From the NCBI RefSeq assembly GCF_001885615.1, contig NZ_LSRN01000017.1, positions 1 to 54,118 of the forward strand: a stretch of 54,118 bases of DNA, given 5' to 3'. The position numbers and the translations under genes were made by a program. Below are positions 10,194-19,199 of the stretch, in pieces. Origin of the DNA: Alkalibacterium sp. 20. Lineage in GTDB: Bacteria > Bacillota > Bacilli > Lactobacillales > Carnobacteriaceae_A. Within the stretch, counting starts at the first letter, position 1; every line of letters begins with the position of its first letter. The notes under the pieces were generated by a model that saw nothing but the letters and a program-made list of their open reading frames with translations, had not been told where the DNA came from and did no database searches.

Positions 10194-11864
10194 ATGAAAC
10201 CAGATATAAAAAATAATGAAACAGCTATGTTTGCATTAGGCGGCTTAAATGAAATAGGTAAAAATACCTATGCTATACAATTTCAAGATGAAATTATTTT
10301 AATTGATGCCGGAATTAAATTTCCAGAAGATGATTTATTAGGCATCGATTATGTTATTCCTGATTATTCTTATCTTGTAGAAAACAAAGAAAAAATCAAG
10401 GGTTTATTTATTACTCATGGTCACGAAGACCACGTCGGTGGTATACCATTCTTATTGAAGCAGCTTAATATACCTGTTTACGCTGGTAAACTAGCTTTAG
10501 CTCTTATTAGAAACAAATTAACTGAACACAATTTGCTCAAATCAACTACTTTACATGAAATTAATGGTGACACTGTAGTGAAGTTCAGAAAAACAACTGT
10601 ATCATTTTTCAGAACAACGCACAGTGTACCGGAATCATACGGTATAGTAGTGAAAACACCCAATGGAAATATTGTTGAAACTGGTGACTTCAAGTTTGAT
10701 TTCACTCCTGTAGGTGAACCAGCAGATATTCACAAGATGGCTAGAATTGGCGAAGAAGGCGTTCTGGCATTACTCTCAGATAGTACCAATGCAGAAATAC
10801 CCAACTTTACAAAGTCTGAGCAAATTGTTGGTGAAACGATTAGAAACTTGTTCAACAAAATTGAAGGTCGTATTATCTTTGCAACCTTCGCATCAAACAT
10901 TTCCAGAGTTCAACAAGCTATAGAAGCTGCCAATAAAACCGGTCGTAAAATCGCCGTGTTTGGACGTAGTATGGTTACTAACCTGGAAACTGGTCAAGAG
11001 TTAGGCTATATCCGAGCAGATGAAGGAACATTCATTCATCCCAATGAGGTAAAAAAATATAAAGCAAACGAAGTTTTGATTTTATGTACCGGATCTCAAG
11101 GAGAACCCATGGCTGCATTGAGTAGAATCGCTAACGGGACACACAGACAGATTTCTATTCAACCTGGCGATTCGGTCATCTTCTCAAGCTCACCAATTCC
11201 CGGGAATACAACGAGTGTCAATCGTGTCATCAATCAATTGTCTGAAGCCGGAGCAAATGTCATTCATGGAAAAATAAATAACATTCATACTTCCGGTCAT
11301 GGTGGTCAAGAAGAACAGAAATTAATGTTACAACTAATGAAACCTAAATACTTTGTGCCTATTCACGGCGAACACCGTATGCAACGCATACATGCGAAAC
11401 TCGCTCAACAAACGGGTGTGCCAAAAGATAATTGTTTTATTATAGATAATGGAGAAATTATGGCCTTTACCGAAGACACTGCTAGACGCGCTGGAGAAAT
11501 CGATGCGAAAGATGTCTACGTTGATGGTAGTGGAGTTGGCGATATCGGCAACGTCGTTTTAAGAGATCGAAAAATACTCTCTGATAACGGTTTGGTTGTG
11601 GTTGTTGCGACAATAGATACAGACAAGAAAAAAGTTTTAGCCGGCCCTGATATAATTTCCCGAGGCTTCATTTATATGAGAGAATCCGAAGAACTTATAC
11701 AAAAAGCTCAAAAAGTAGCCTTTGATAGCATTCAAAAATCATTTAAAAATAAAGATGTAAATGAATATAAGATGAGAAATGACTTGATCGATGAAATCAA
11801 AGAATTCTTCTTTGCTGAAACTGAACGTCGCCCCATCATCTTACCTGTTATTTTAACAAACTAA
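10194..11864 (+). CDS. rnjA: Ribonuclease J1
   Basis: Essential metallo-beta-lactamase/beta-CASP ribonuclease with 5'-to-3' exonuclease and endonuclease activity in mRNA turnover and rRNA maturation. The 556-aa product has the metal-binding HGHEDHVGG motif (about 75-83), [11 protein letters not shown], the beta-CASP domain (about 210-350; [30 protein letters not shown]), the HTSGHGG motif and a C-terminal domain. The sequence is closer to Bacillus RNase J1 than to J2. A GGGAGA site precedes the ATG and a strong terminator follows the stop. It stands alone as a single gene. Confidence 0.96.
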   Translation: MKPDIKNNETAMFALGGLNEIGKNTYAIQFQDEIILIDAGIKFPEDDLLGIDYVIPDYSYLVENKEKIKGLFITHGHEDHVGGIPFLLKQLNIPVYAGKLALALIRNKLTEHNLLKSTTLHEINGDTVVKFRKTTVSFFRTTHSVPESYGIVVKTPNGNIVETGDFKFDFTPVGEPADIHKMARIGEEGVLALLSDSTNAEIPNFTKSEQIVGETIRNLFNKIEGRIIFATFASNISRVQQAIEAANKTGRKIAVFGRSMVTNLETGQELGYIRADEGTFIHPNEVKKYKANEVLILCTGSQGEPMAALSRIANGTHRQISIQPGDSVIFSSSPIPGNTTSVNRVINQLSEAGANVIHGKINNIHTSGHGGQEEQKLMLQLMKPKYFVPIHGEHRMQRIHAKLAQQTGVPKDNCFIIDNGEIMAFTEDTARRAGEIDAKDVYVDGSGVGDIGNVVLRDRKILSDNGLVVVVATIDTDKKKVLAGPDIISRGFIYMRESEELIQKAQKVAFDSIQKSFKNKDVNEYKMRNDLIDEIKEFFFAETERRPIILPVILTN

Positions 11865-11867
11865 TTT

Positions 11868-11914
11868 AAAAGTGCCCCGTTCAAGTATCTGTACTTGAAC
11901 GGGGCACTTTTTTT
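11868..11914. terminator. Bidirectional terminator between rnjA and liaR
   Basis: A perfect 20-bp GC-rich stem (11868-11887 with 11892-11911), loop TCTG, followed by T-runs on both strands. It serves rnjA on the plus strand and liaR on the minus strand. Confidence 0.95.
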
Positions 11915-12551
11915 AATTATTTTTAACAATGTCATGTCTAAAAGCGTATATGGCTACTTGAGTACGATCTTCTACTTCTAATTTTGATAAAATATTAGAC
12001 ACATGAGTTTTAACTGTTTTTAAAGTAATAAATAATTCATCTGCTATATCCTGATTCGTGTACCCTTTTGAAATGAGTTGAACGACTTCGTTTTCTCTAC
12101 TTGTCAATCTATCGTGCAAATGATTCTTATTGTCTTCAGCTCTTTTTTCTTCAAGTATATTAGACACTTCATCCTCGATATAATTCTGACCATTGTGCGT
12201 TTCACGTATGGCTCGAGCAATTTCAGTTGCAGAGGAGGTTTTCAGAATATAGCCACATGCCCCCGCTTGCATTGCCGGATATACTTTTTCGTCATCAATG
12301 AAACTTGTCAATATAATAATCTTTGCATCAGGCCACTTTTTCATTATTTCGATTGTTGCTTCTGTTCCATCCATGACTTCCATGACTAAATCCATTAAAA
12401 TAATATCTGGTTTTTCTTCCAAAGCTAGCTTAACAGCCTCTTGACCATTCGCTGCTTCTCCCACTAATTCGAAATCTTCTTGTATAGAAAAGAAAGAAGA
12501 TAAGCCTAATCGAACCATTTCATGATCATCTACCAACATTAATCGTATCAC
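11913..12551 (-). CDS. liaR: Response regulator LiaR (VraR-like)
   Basis: Output regulator of the LiaFSR cell-envelope stress system. With the start chosen here the protein has 212 aa: a receiver domain with the acidic pair DD, phospho-acceptor Asp in IILMDLV and the conserved Lys in GYILKTS, then a LuxR-type helix-turn-helix (about 145-205; LTSRENEVVQLI, ADELFITLKTVKTHVSNIL). The GTG at 12551 is preferred because GAGGAG lies 9 bp upstream and gives the N-terminus MIRLMLVDDHEMVRLGL typical of LiaR; the GTG two codons earlier leaves only 3 bp. It is separated from liaS by the IS110 element. Confidence 0.93.
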   Translation of the reverse strand: MIRLMLVDDHEMVRLGLSSFFSIQEDFELVGEAANGQEAVKLALEEKPDIILMDLVMEVMDGTEATIEIMKKWPDAKIIILTSFIDDEKVYPAMQAGACGYILKTSSATEIARAIRETHNGQNYIEDEVSNILEEKRAEDNKNHLHDRLTSRENEVVQLISKGYTNQDIADELFITLKTVKTHVSNILSKLEVEDRTQVAIYAFRHDIVKNN

Positions 12552-12604
12552 ACTCACACTCTCCTCGTATAATAAGTTTATTACTAATAATTTTAGTTTA
12601 TTTC

Positions 12605-12868
12605 GCTTGGATATTCTGGGATATTCCCTAATAATGGAGCCATGGAATAGGTCCGCCGGGAATCTGCTTACTCTCCTTGTAGTTCGACTACATTATTAAG
12701 TCTGTATCCCGACAAATTGGTGTACTTTAAACGCATAAGCTGTACGTGACAGGTGAGGCGACTAGCGTCGTAGAACTAGTTATGTGGCTGCCGAGCCTTT
12801 CTATACTGTGCTCATACGCGAGGTTGAGGCATACAATTTGTTTTAGGGGTATCCCAGAGTATCTGAGC
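12605..12868 (+). ncRNA. Candidate bridge RNA region of the IS110 element, with 26-bp closing inverted repeat
   Basis: The non-coding left end of the IS110 element. Positions 12605-12631 can pair with 12843-12868 over 26 bp (one bulged base, four G-U pairs), enclosing 211 nt. Inside is a perfect 6-bp hairpin TGTAGT/ACTACA (12678-12683/12687-12692) and shorter stems CGAC/GTCG and GGCT/AGCC. In IS110-group elements such as IS621 the non-coding end before the transposase encodes a bridge RNA of roughly this size that pairs with target and donor DNA. The fold and position are seen; the bridge RNA role is inferred from the family. Confidence 0.55.
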
Positions 12869-12901
12869 ATTTTCCAAATTTAAGGAAAGGAGGTCCTCTC
12901 C

Positions 12902-14155
12902 ATGAAATTGTTCATTGGTTTAGATGTGAGTTCAACGAAGTTAGATGCCTGTTTTCTAACAAGTGAGTCTACAATTTTGTTAGAGACGACGGTCTCAAAC
13001 GATTTAGTTGGTGCCTGTGAACTAAAAGGCCATGTGCTTAGTTATATTGACCAGTTTAACTTTTCTCGCATCGTTATTGGTATGGAAGCAACCGGTCAGT
13101 ATAGTTCTCTTCCAGCCTTGTTTTTCAACGAAGACGTGGAACTGCGTTCCCAGGGTGTCGAAACAACCGTTGAAAACCCGCGTAATATCCATCGATTTAT
13201 GCGGATCTTCTCTGAAGATAAAAATGATCAGCTTGATGCCTTTCATATTGCTGACTATTTACGTCTCGAACGGTTTTCGACTTCTCCAATCAAAGAAGAG
13301 CAGTACGTTGCCCTTCAGTCATTAACACGTGCTCGGTTTAATCCTATCCAGGATATGACACGGACAAAACAGCACTTCCTGAACATCTTATATATGAAGT
13401 GTAACGTGCTTCAGCGTGAGCTAAAATCAGAGAGCGGATCAACCTCTGTATTCAGCACCACCATTTTAGAGCTGTTTACCACGGAGTTCACACTCGATGA
13501 AATTGGATATATGCCACTCGAGAAATTGGTAGATATTGTTAACCCAAAAGGGCGCGGTCGGTTTAAACAACCAGAGAAACTCGCTCAACGTCTTCAAAAG
13601 GCTGTAAGAAGTTCGTATCGTTTAGGAAAAACAGTTCAAGATTCTATCGATAGTGTTCTAGCTTCACAAGTACGCATTATCCGGACGTATCAGGAAGAAA
13701 TCAAAACCTTAGACAAAGCGATTATTGAGATTCTCGCTGTCATACCTGAATCGAAGAGTTTACTCAGTATTCCAGGTATCGGCCCCGTCTATACCGCCGG
13801 TATACTAGCTGAAATTGGCCAAATCGATCGCTTTGCCAACCAAGCCAAGCTAGCTAAATACGCTGGCCTGTTTTGGCCAAAAAGTCAGTCTGGTAACTTT
13901 GAAAAAGAATCAACACCACTTTCTAGACAAGGGAATCGCTATTTGCGTTATTACTTAATTGAAGCCACCAATTCAGTTAAACGCCATCTCCCTGAATATT
14001 CTGATTACTATCAGAAAAAGTTCCAAGAAGTACCGAAGCATCAACACAAACGTGCCCTCGTCTTGACCGCTAGAAAATTTGTGCGTTTGGTGGATAAACT
14101 ACTACGAGACCACCAACTCTATACGCCTCCAAGGAGTGTGATAGAGCATTCTTAA
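12902..14155 (+). CDS. IS110-family transposase (DEDD recombinase)
   Basis: The 417-aa enzyme has an N-terminal RuvC-like DEDD_Tnp_IS110 domain (Asp8 in IGLDVS, Glu in GMEATG near 62, Asp residues in DKNDQLDAFHIADYL near 110-124). A helical linker (about 200-290) leads to a C-terminal Transposase_20 domain with a helix-hairpin-helix-like LLSIPGIGPVYTAGILAEIG (about 298-317). The serine-containing STPLSRQGNRYLR segment there is the likely site of the catalytic serine. A strong ribosome-binding site (AAAGGAGG) precedes the ATG. The gene appears intact. Confidence 0.95.
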   Translation: MKLFIGLDVSSTKLDACFLTSESTILLETTVSNDLVGACELKGHVLSYIDQFNFSRIVIGMEATGQYSSLPALFFNEDVELRSQGVETTVENPRNIHRFMRIFSEDKNDQLDAFHIADYLRLERFSTSPIKEEQYVALQSLTRARFNPIQDMTRTKQHFLNILYMKCNVLQRELKSESGSTSVFSTTILELFTTEFTLDEIGYMPLEKLVDIVNPKGRGRFKQPEKLAQRLQKAVRSSYRLGKTVQDSIDSVLASQVRIIRTYQEEIKTLDKAIIEILAVIPESKSLLSIPGIGPVYTAGILAEIGQIDRFANQAKLAKYAGLFWPKSQSGNFEKESTPLSRQGNRYLRYYLIEATNSVKRHLPEYSDYYQKKFQEVPKHQHKRALVLTARKFVRLVDKLLRDHQLYTPPRSVIEHS

Positions 14156-14179
14156 TTCGAATGACGCAGATTCTTGGTA

Positions 14180-14217
14180 CCTATTATAGAGAACTGGAGT
14201 TCTCTATAATTAATAGG
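14180..14217. other. Hairpin in the right end of the IS110 element
   Basis: A 12-bp perfect inverted repeat (14184-14195 with 14198-14209), with alternative outer pairing CCTATTA/TAATAGG, lies just after the transposase stop. The plus strand continues with only a modest T-rich stretch, so it may be a weak transposase terminator or a recombination-related structure. Confidence 0.55.
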
Positions 14218-14293
14218 TTTATTTGATGCATAGTTTTTTCGAAAAGCCCCGTGTAATTTCTCGGTTTTCTAATTTGACTTAATACCATAAGAC

Positions 14294-15337
14294 TTAAGTT
14301 AAAGGTACCTTTATTTCAATACGTGTTCCAAACCTAGGAAGAGAAACAATTTTCACATTTCCTCCCATACCCTCTATTCGTTCTTTGATATTACGTAATC
14401 CGTAACTACCTGTTTTTTTATCATCAACGTTAAATCCTACACCATCATCATTTACTCTGAGTTGAATACTGCTTCCACTTTGAGTTAAATAGACTTCCAA
14501 CACTTTTGCATTAGCGTGTCTGAGTACATTAGACAAAAGTTCCTGCAATATTCTGAAAAAATGATCTTCCATCACTGTGGACATAAAAACTTCCTCGATT
14601 TGAAAATGTATATCCACATCTATTTTAGATGAAAGTTCTTTGAGCAATTGTTCAATTCCTTGTTTCAAAGATTTACCATCCAGTTGAATTGGTCTGAGAT
14701 GTAATAATAAGGCACGCATTTCTGTCTGTGAGGCATGGATGGTCTGCTCTACCAATAGCAATTGTTTGATTACAGGCTCAGGACAACCGACCACTTGTTG
14801 ATTCACTGCCGACAGCATCATTGAAGCAGCAAACAGCTGTTGTGATACAGAATCATGCAATTCTCTGGCTATACGCTTGCGTTCATTTTCAAGAATATCA
14901 TTTTTGGTTTCATTATCAAGTGTTTTTGGTTCCTGAGCATTTTTCAGCGCTTCATCTGCCATAAACATTAATTTTTCATGCAATTTCAAAAATTGTCTGT
15001 CGATATCTTCATTAATCTGTAGCGGCGTGTCCAATGAATACATATTCAAGAATATTGAAGCAGAATAATGACCTTGACTCATCATTCTTAAACCTTCTTC
15101 GACTCTCCTCAATTTTCTTTTTTCAAACGCTCTTAAATAAGAGAGTGTCACCAATGCTAATATGAAGGAAAACAGAATCAGATAAAAAAACAAAGATATG
15201 CCTACAATATTTGCTCTATATAGTGCTGTTACCCACTGATTTTCAGAGAGTGCTAAAAAAATAAACACTGTAATAAATAATAAGATAAAAAAGAATAATA
15301 AGAAGTATCTTAGTAAATGCGACAAGGACTTTTTCAT
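14294..15337 (-). CDS. liaS: Sensor histidine kinase LiaS (VraS-like)
   Basis: Membrane kinase of the LiaFSR system, which responds to cell-wall antibiotics and envelope damage. The 347-aa protein has two N-terminal transmembrane segments (about 11-31 and 44-68) with almost no extracytoplasmic loop, as in intramembrane-sensing kinases. It also has a HisKA_3 phosphotransfer helix with the phospho-accepting His161 (IARELHDSVSQQ) and a C-terminal HATPase_c domain (ELLSNVLRHA, DDGVGF, GLRNIKERI). It overlaps liaF by 4 bp (ATGA). Its cognate liaR now lies beyond an IS110 insertion. Confidence 0.93.
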   Translation of the reverse strand: MKKSLSHLLRYFLLFFFILLFITVFIFLALSENQWVTALYRANIVGISLFFYLILFSFILALVTLSYLRAFEKRKLRRVEEGLRMMSQGHYSASIFLNMYSLDTPLQINEDIDRQFLKLHEKLMFMADEALKNAQEPKTLDNETKNDILENERKRIARELHDSVSQQLFAASMMLSAVNQQVVGCPEPVIKQLLLVEQTIHASQTEMRALLLHLRPIQLDGKSLKQGIEQLLKELSSKIDVDIHFQIEEVFMSTVMEDHFFRILQELLSNVLRHANAKVLEVYLTQSGSSIQLRVNDDGVGFNVDDKKTGSYGLRNIKERIEGMGGNVKIVSLPRFGTRIEIKVPLT

Positions 15338-16071
15338 AAATAAACAACCTCAACTTCACCAATTAATGTGCTGGATACGACTTTAATTTTTCTAAGTGTT
15401 GTTTCATAATTTTTTGACTGCCACTTAACCGTTTCATTTTTCATATCAAAGACCTCATCTTCAATAATGAGCTTCCCTAAAACGATGCTGACATCTAATG
15501 ATAGTGCAACGTCTTTCGGTACAAATAACTTAGTGTCACCAAACCCTTTTCTAAGCAGTAAGATATTTTCTTTTATTGGTAAAACTGTGTTGCCTAAATC
15601 AAAGAAAGTATCTCCCATTATTTTTTGAAAATTGTAATCCTCCCATTCAAATATATCCTTACCTACAAAGTCATCTCCGATCCATTTGTTTCGATATAAC
15701 TTCAACTCATTTGCTTCATTTTCATTCCACTGTACAGAAATATACTCTTTATCTCGCCAATATTGTTTTTTTCTGAATAAAGGATCACGCATAGTATTTA
15801 GTAACTTCTCATCTGAACTAAACTGAAATAATAAAAATAGAGTTAATAACACCCAGAAAGCTGTCGTAAATATAAAAGATGCAAGAAATAAAGCTAAACT
15901 CGTCCACAAATAATTGGTATGTTTTTGTGTTTCTTTGGGAGATGATTTATATAAGGCTAAAAATCCAATAGCCAAAACAAAAAATAAAAAGAACACATAG
16001 TTATGAACGATTTGATATAAAAGCCAGACGAACAGTACGATTAAAATTGCTTTATACACGTTGGCATTCAT
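15334..16071 (-). CDS. liaF: LiaF, regulator of the LiaSR two-component system
   Basis: Membrane protein that in Bacillus and Streptococcus keeps LiaS inactive without stress. The 245-aa product has four hydrophobic segments in the first 90 residues and a soluble C-terminal LiaF domain (about 150-245; DLGNTVLPIKENILLLRKGFGDTKLFVP region). The gene order liaF-liaS-liaR with a 4-bp overlap to liaS supports the name. It has a strong AGGAGAGA site and is first in the operon; possible -10 sequences TATACT/TATAGA lie about 40-50 bp upstream. Confidence 0.9.
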   Translation of the reverse strand: MNANVYKAILIVLFVWLLYQIVHNYVFFLFFVLAIGFLALYKSSPKETQKHTNYLWTSLALFLASFIFTTAFWVLLTLFLLFQFSSDEKLLNTMRDPLFRKKQYWRDKEYISVQWNENEANELKLYRNKWIGDDFVGKDIFEWEDYNFQKIMGDTFFDLGNTVLPIKENILLLRKGFGDTKLFVPKDVALSLDVSIVLGKLIIEDEVFDMKNETVKWQSKNYETTLRKIKVVSSTLIGEVEVVYL

Positions 16072-16163
16072 ACTATCTCTCCTCTACTTGATTCTATAGC
16101 AAGTATAACTAATTTATCCTAAAATAGCATCACTTTCTCTTGAAAATACATCTTAAGTCGTAT

Positions 16164-16207
16164 AAAAAAAGCTAAAGACTGTTTGGATTGCACAGTCTTT
16201 AGCTTTT
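16164..16207 (-). terminator. Terminator of greA
   Basis: Perfect stem of 16 bp (16167-16182 with 16192-16207), 9-nt loop, followed on the minus strand by a run of seven T. The stem begins directly after the greA stop codon. Confidence 0.93.
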
Positions 16208-16208
16208 A

Positions 16209-16685
16209 TTAAAATACTTTGGTAACTTCTACCGACATTGTTCCACCTGGTGTTTCTATCTGAACTTTGTCACCAACACATTTTCCTAAAATAGCATCTG
16301 CAATTGGCGATTCGTTCGAGATTTTACCGGAGAATGGATCAGCTTCAGCTTTACCTACGATGGTATACTCTTCTTCAATACCATCAGGTAATTCTTTAAA
16401 TATTACTGAACGGCCTAAAGTAACTACACCTTCTTTAGAATTTGAACTATCAATTATTTCTGCATTTTGAAGCATGTTTTCAACAGTACTGATTCTGCCT
16501 TCTATAAAAGCTTGTTCATCTTTGGCTGATTCATACTCAGAGTTTTCTGATAAGTCTCCAAACCCACGAGCAATTTTGATACGCTCAACAACTTCTTTTC
16601 TCTTAACTGACTTTAATTCGTTTAATTCTTTTTCTAAATTTTCTTTTCCTTGAGCAGTCATTGGATATGCTTTTTCTGTCATCAT
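16209..16685 (-). CDS. greA: Transcription elongation factor GreA
   Basis: Binds the secondary channel of RNA polymerase and stimulates cleavage of backtracked RNA. The 158-aa product has the N-terminal coiled coil (about 10-75) with the tip acidic motif [10 protein letters not shown] whose Asp and Glu act in cleavage, and the C-terminal FKBP-like GreA/B domain (about 85-158). An AGGTGA site precedes a double ATG; the first is used here. It follows udk and mltG, a common arrangement in the Lactobacillales. Confidence 0.96.
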   Translation of the reverse strand: MMTEKAYPMTAQGKENLEKELNELKSVKRKEVVERIKIARGFGDLSENSEYESAKDEQAFIEGRISTVENMLQNAEIIDSSNSKEGVVTLGRSVIFKELPDGIEEEYTIVGKAEADPFSGKISNESPIADAILGKCVGDKVQIETPGGTMSVEVTKVF

Positions 16686-16810
16686 TATTATTCACCTCAT
16701 AAAATACATTATTATTAAAAATGGCTATCTAAAAAAATTTAATGTCAACTAAATTCTCAATGGAATTAAGATACCACGAACTTATAACGTTGTAAAGCAT
16801 TTTTCTGAAA

Positions 16811-16839
16811 TAAAACGTTCCTTTTTCACAAGGAACGTT
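16811..16839 (-). terminator. Terminator overlapping the end of udk
   Basis: A 10-bp stem AACGTTCCTT/AAGGAACGTT (16814-16823 with 16830-16839), 6-nt loop, then TTATTT on the minus strand. The upstream arm overlaps the last udk codons and stop. Confidence 0.8.
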
Positions 16840-17470
16840 CTTCAAATATGGTATGTATCTTTGTAGTCATTAAATCGATAGCTACTTGATTTCTACCACC
16901 CTCAGGTATGATAATGTCTGCATATTTTTTGGTTGGTTCAATAAATTGCGCGTGCATAGGTTTAACTACTGATAAATATTGTTCAATTACAGTGTCCAGT
17001 GTTCTTCCTCGTTCTTCAATATCTCTTTTAATACGTCGAATGATTCGTATATCATCATCCGTATCAACATAAACCTTTATATCCATTAACTCTCTTAACC
17101 TTGGATCTTCTAAAATAAGAATACCTTCAAGGATAATAACTTCTTTTGGTTCCTGATGAACTATTTCATCACTTCTGGTGTGTCTTGTATAATCATATAC
17201 TGGTTTACTGATCTTTTTGTATTCCAATAAATCATTTAGGTGGGAAATGAGTAGATCAGTATCAAATGCAAAAGGATGATCATAGTTCGTTTTTAATCGT
17301 TCTTCAAAACTTAAATAATCCTGGTTTTTATAGTAAGAGTCTTGTTCAAGCATCATAATTGATTTTCCTGGGAAATAATTGTAGATAGCTTGACTGACAC
17401 TTGTTTTCCCACTACCCGAACCGCCAGTAACACCTATTACGATGGGTTTATTTTTTTGATTCTTATCCAT
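16826..17470 (-). CDS. udk: Uridine kinase
   Basis: Phosphorylates uridine and cytidine with ATP or GTP in pyrimidine salvage. The 214-aa protein has a Walker A motif [12 protein letters not shown] near residues 13-24, the EQDSYYK and DHPFAFD substrate segments and the [12 protein letters not shown] lid region. The ATG at 17470 is chosen: AAAGGAA lies about 8 bp upstream and the product length fits the family, whereas the upstream in-frame extension adds 17 residues unlike any kinase. It lies between mltG and greA and has its own terminator. Confidence 0.94.
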   Translation of the reverse strand: MDKNQKNKPIVIGVTGGSGSGKTSVSQAIYNYFPGKSIMMLEQDSYYKNQDYLSFEERLKTNYDHPFAFDTDLLISHLNDLLEYKKISKPVYDYTRHTRSDEIVHQEPKEVIILEGILILEDPRLRELMDIKVYVDTDDDIRIIRRIKRDIEERGRTLDTVIEQYLSVVKPMHAQFIEPTKKYADIIIPEGGRNQVAIDLMTTKIHTIFEERSL

Positions 17471-17511
17471 AATACAATTCCTTTCTTTAAACAACCGATA
17501 TAATAGTCTTA

Positions 17512-17546
17512 AGAAAAGCACTGAGTCGGATTTGACTCAATGCTTT
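17512..17546 (-). terminator. Terminator of mltG
   Basis: Stem AAAGCAcTGAGTC/GACTCAaTGCTTT with one C-A mismatch and a 6-nt loop; minus-strand T-rich tail from the A-run at 17511-17517. Confidence 0.8.
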
Positions 17547-17558
17547 CGTGTAAATTAT

Positions 17559-18647
17559 CTACTCATCTATATATTCTCGCTTATATTCTAAATGTTGTTC
17601 GTATGTTTCCGAAAAATAAACTTCTCTTGTCGATAAATCCGCCAAAAAATACATATAGTCTGTTTCAACTGGATATATGCTAGCTTGAATAGATTCTTCG
17701 GAAGGATTGTTAACGGGACCTGGTCCTAAACCTGTATGCTTATATAGGTTATAAGGCGAATCAATTTCTAAATCATCATAGGTTATTCTTTCTTGGTGTT
17801 CTCCGAGAGCATAAGTGACACTCACGTCTGTTTGAAGTGCCATTCCAGACTCTAGACGATTATAAAATACGCCCGAAATCAACTCACGGTCTTCGTAGGT
17901 TATGCCTTCTCTTTCGATGAATGAAGCCATTGTCAGTATCTTATGCACTGTCGTTTCTTGTTCGTCTATTTGTGTGTAATGATCTTCAAAAACTTGATTC
18001 ATATGATTAATCATTTGAGTGACTAAATCATTTAATGTCGTATCATCGAGTAACTCATAAGTCGCTGGATACAAATAACCTTCTAGAGTATAAAGTGTTT
18101 CCTCTTGAACATCAATGGCTTCACTTAACAACTCAGGAAATGCTTCAGCTTTTTCAGCTAGGAAATCTTCATCCTCAATTAAATCAAAAAATTCATCAAT
18201 GGAATAATCCGTTTGCTGCCCTATCACAATAGCGACTTGTTCTACAGTAAAACCTTCAGGAATCGTTATAGAGCCTGAAGCCTCTTCCATAATTGGAGTC
18301 CCACCCTCTTGTAACTGAGTCACAATTTCATCTGTAGACAGCGAAGGAGAAAATAGATAGTATCCTGCTTGAAAGCCTTCTTCACCAGTAAATCTTAAAT
18401 GATAGTTAAAAACAAAAGCACTTCGAATAATATTATTTTCTTCTAAGATTCGGGAAATATCCGTACGTGATGAGCCAATAGGAATCTCGGTTGGGATATC
18501 TTCGTTACTACCTGGCTCCAAAGGATCCAAAGAAGAAGTGTAATATTGATAGCCCGAAAAAACGAGCACAACAATTAATATGATTAAAATTGAAACAATA
18601 CTTAATACAATTTTTCTGACCGTTTTTATCGATTGTCTATCAGGCAT
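17559..18647 (-). CDS. mltG: Endolytic murein transglycosylase MltG
   Basis: Inner-membrane-anchored lytic transglycosylase that cuts nascent peptidoglycan glycan strands; in cocci and rods it helps side-wall synthesis. With the start at 18647 the protein has 362 aa: a short cytoplasmic N-terminus, one transmembrane segment (about 12-34), a LysM-like region and the YceG domain. The catalytic Glu is in ASFIEREG, and the conserved LQTDVSVTYALG and GLGPGPVNNPSEESI segments follow. This ATG has AAAGGATG 8 bp upstream; an in-frame extension of 17 residues was rejected. Its neighbours greA and udk are usual. Confidence 0.93.
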   Translation of the reverse strand: MPDRQSIKTVRKIVLSIVSILIILIVVLVFSGYQYYTSSLDPLEPGSNEDIPTEIPIGSSRTDISRILEENNIIRSAFVFNYHLRFTGEEGFQAGYYLFSPSLSTDEIVTQLQEGGTPIMEEASGSITIPEGFTVEQVAIVIGQQTDYSIDEFFDLIEDEDFLAEKAEAFPELLSEAIDVQEETLYTLEGYLYPATYELLDDTTLNDLVTQMINHMNQVFEDHYTQIDEQETTVHKILTMASFIEREGITYEDRELISGVFYNRLESGMALQTDVSVTYALGEHQERITYDDLEIDSPYNLYKHTGLGPGPVNNPSEESIQASIYPVETDYMYFLADLSTREVYFSETYEQHLEYKREYIDE

Positions 18648-18762
18648 GCAATGTCCATCCTTTTTTAATAAGATAGTTATCTTAATCATTATACACAATA
18701 TGTATACCGCAGAAAAGAAATCTTTCTTCTCATTATTATTTAGTATTTAATATATTTTATTC

Positions 18763-18832
18763 AAAAAAAAATGGATAGCGGAAAGTCTTTCATACTTATA
18801 GCATTATGAGTTAGACTAATTTCCCTATCCAT
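18763..18832 (-). terminator. Terminator after the DUF1292 gene
   Basis: Long stem (18771-18788 with 18813-18832) containing an 8-bp perfect base ATGGATAG/CTATCCAT, small internal loops and a minus-strand run of T. It ends the alaS-ireB-ruvX-DUF1292 group. Confidence 0.85.
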
Positions 18833-18847
18833 CTTTATATTTTTCTA

Positions 18848-19186
18848 TTATTCGTCGTCTTCTTCGTATTCGTCGTCCTCTTCTTCGCTAATAAATGTGT
18901 TTAAAACTTCCTCGATCATTTCCCATTCTTCATCGGAATCAATTGAACTCAAAGATCCTTCAAGCCCACCCTCTGATTCTTTATAAGAAAATGCAGACAG
19001 TTCAACTTCTTCGCCTTCGTTGGTACCCGTTGGATAAACTAATACATATGATTTACCAAAATCGTCTGATTCGAAAGTAAAAAGAATCTCGTATAACTCT
19101 TCATTTCCCTCTTCATCTATAATCGTAATGTTTTCATGTTCATGTTCATGATCGTGCTCATTATCGTGGTTGTTTTCTTTTGACAT
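18848..19186 (-). CDS. DUF1292 family protein (YrzB-like)
   Basis: Small acidic protein of 112 aa of unknown function. The N-terminus is rich in His, Asp and Glu (NNHDNEHDHEHEHEN), followed by the DUF1292 core with ITIIDEEGNEELYEILFTF and a C-terminal poly-acidic tail. The His-rich start could bind metal, but this is a guess. A good AAGGAGG site precedes the ATG. It is the last gene of the conserved alaS-ireB-ruvX-yrzB order known from Bacillus and Lactobacillales. Confidence 0.9.
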   Translation of the reverse strand: MSKENNHDNEHDHEHEHENITIIDEEGNEELYEILFTFESDDFGKSYVLVYPTGTNEGEEVELSAFSYKESEGGLEGSLSSIDSDEEWEMIEEVLNTFISEEEDDEYEEDDE

Positions 19187-19199
19187 TTTTCTTCCTCCT

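Larger units (their letters stand above)
12605..14223 (+). mobile_element. IS110-family insertion sequence
   Basis: A DEDD transposase gene with a long non-coding left end and a short right end, inserted between liaS and liaR and oriented against them. No terminal inverted repeats or clear duplication are seen, as usual for this family, so the ends are estimates: the left end is placed where the 26-bp stem begins, and the right end by a GTTTATTT shared by 12596-12603 and 14216-14223 that may be chance. The element could extend as far as about 14290. Confidence 0.7.

Noticed and set aside
12078-12389. Long frame opposite liaR
   Set aside because: Antisense shadow of liaR; Cys/Phe-rich composition and no ribosome-binding site.
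12558-14293. Composite transposon or defence island around the IS110 element
   Set aside because: No cargo genes; both sides are the liaFSR operon.
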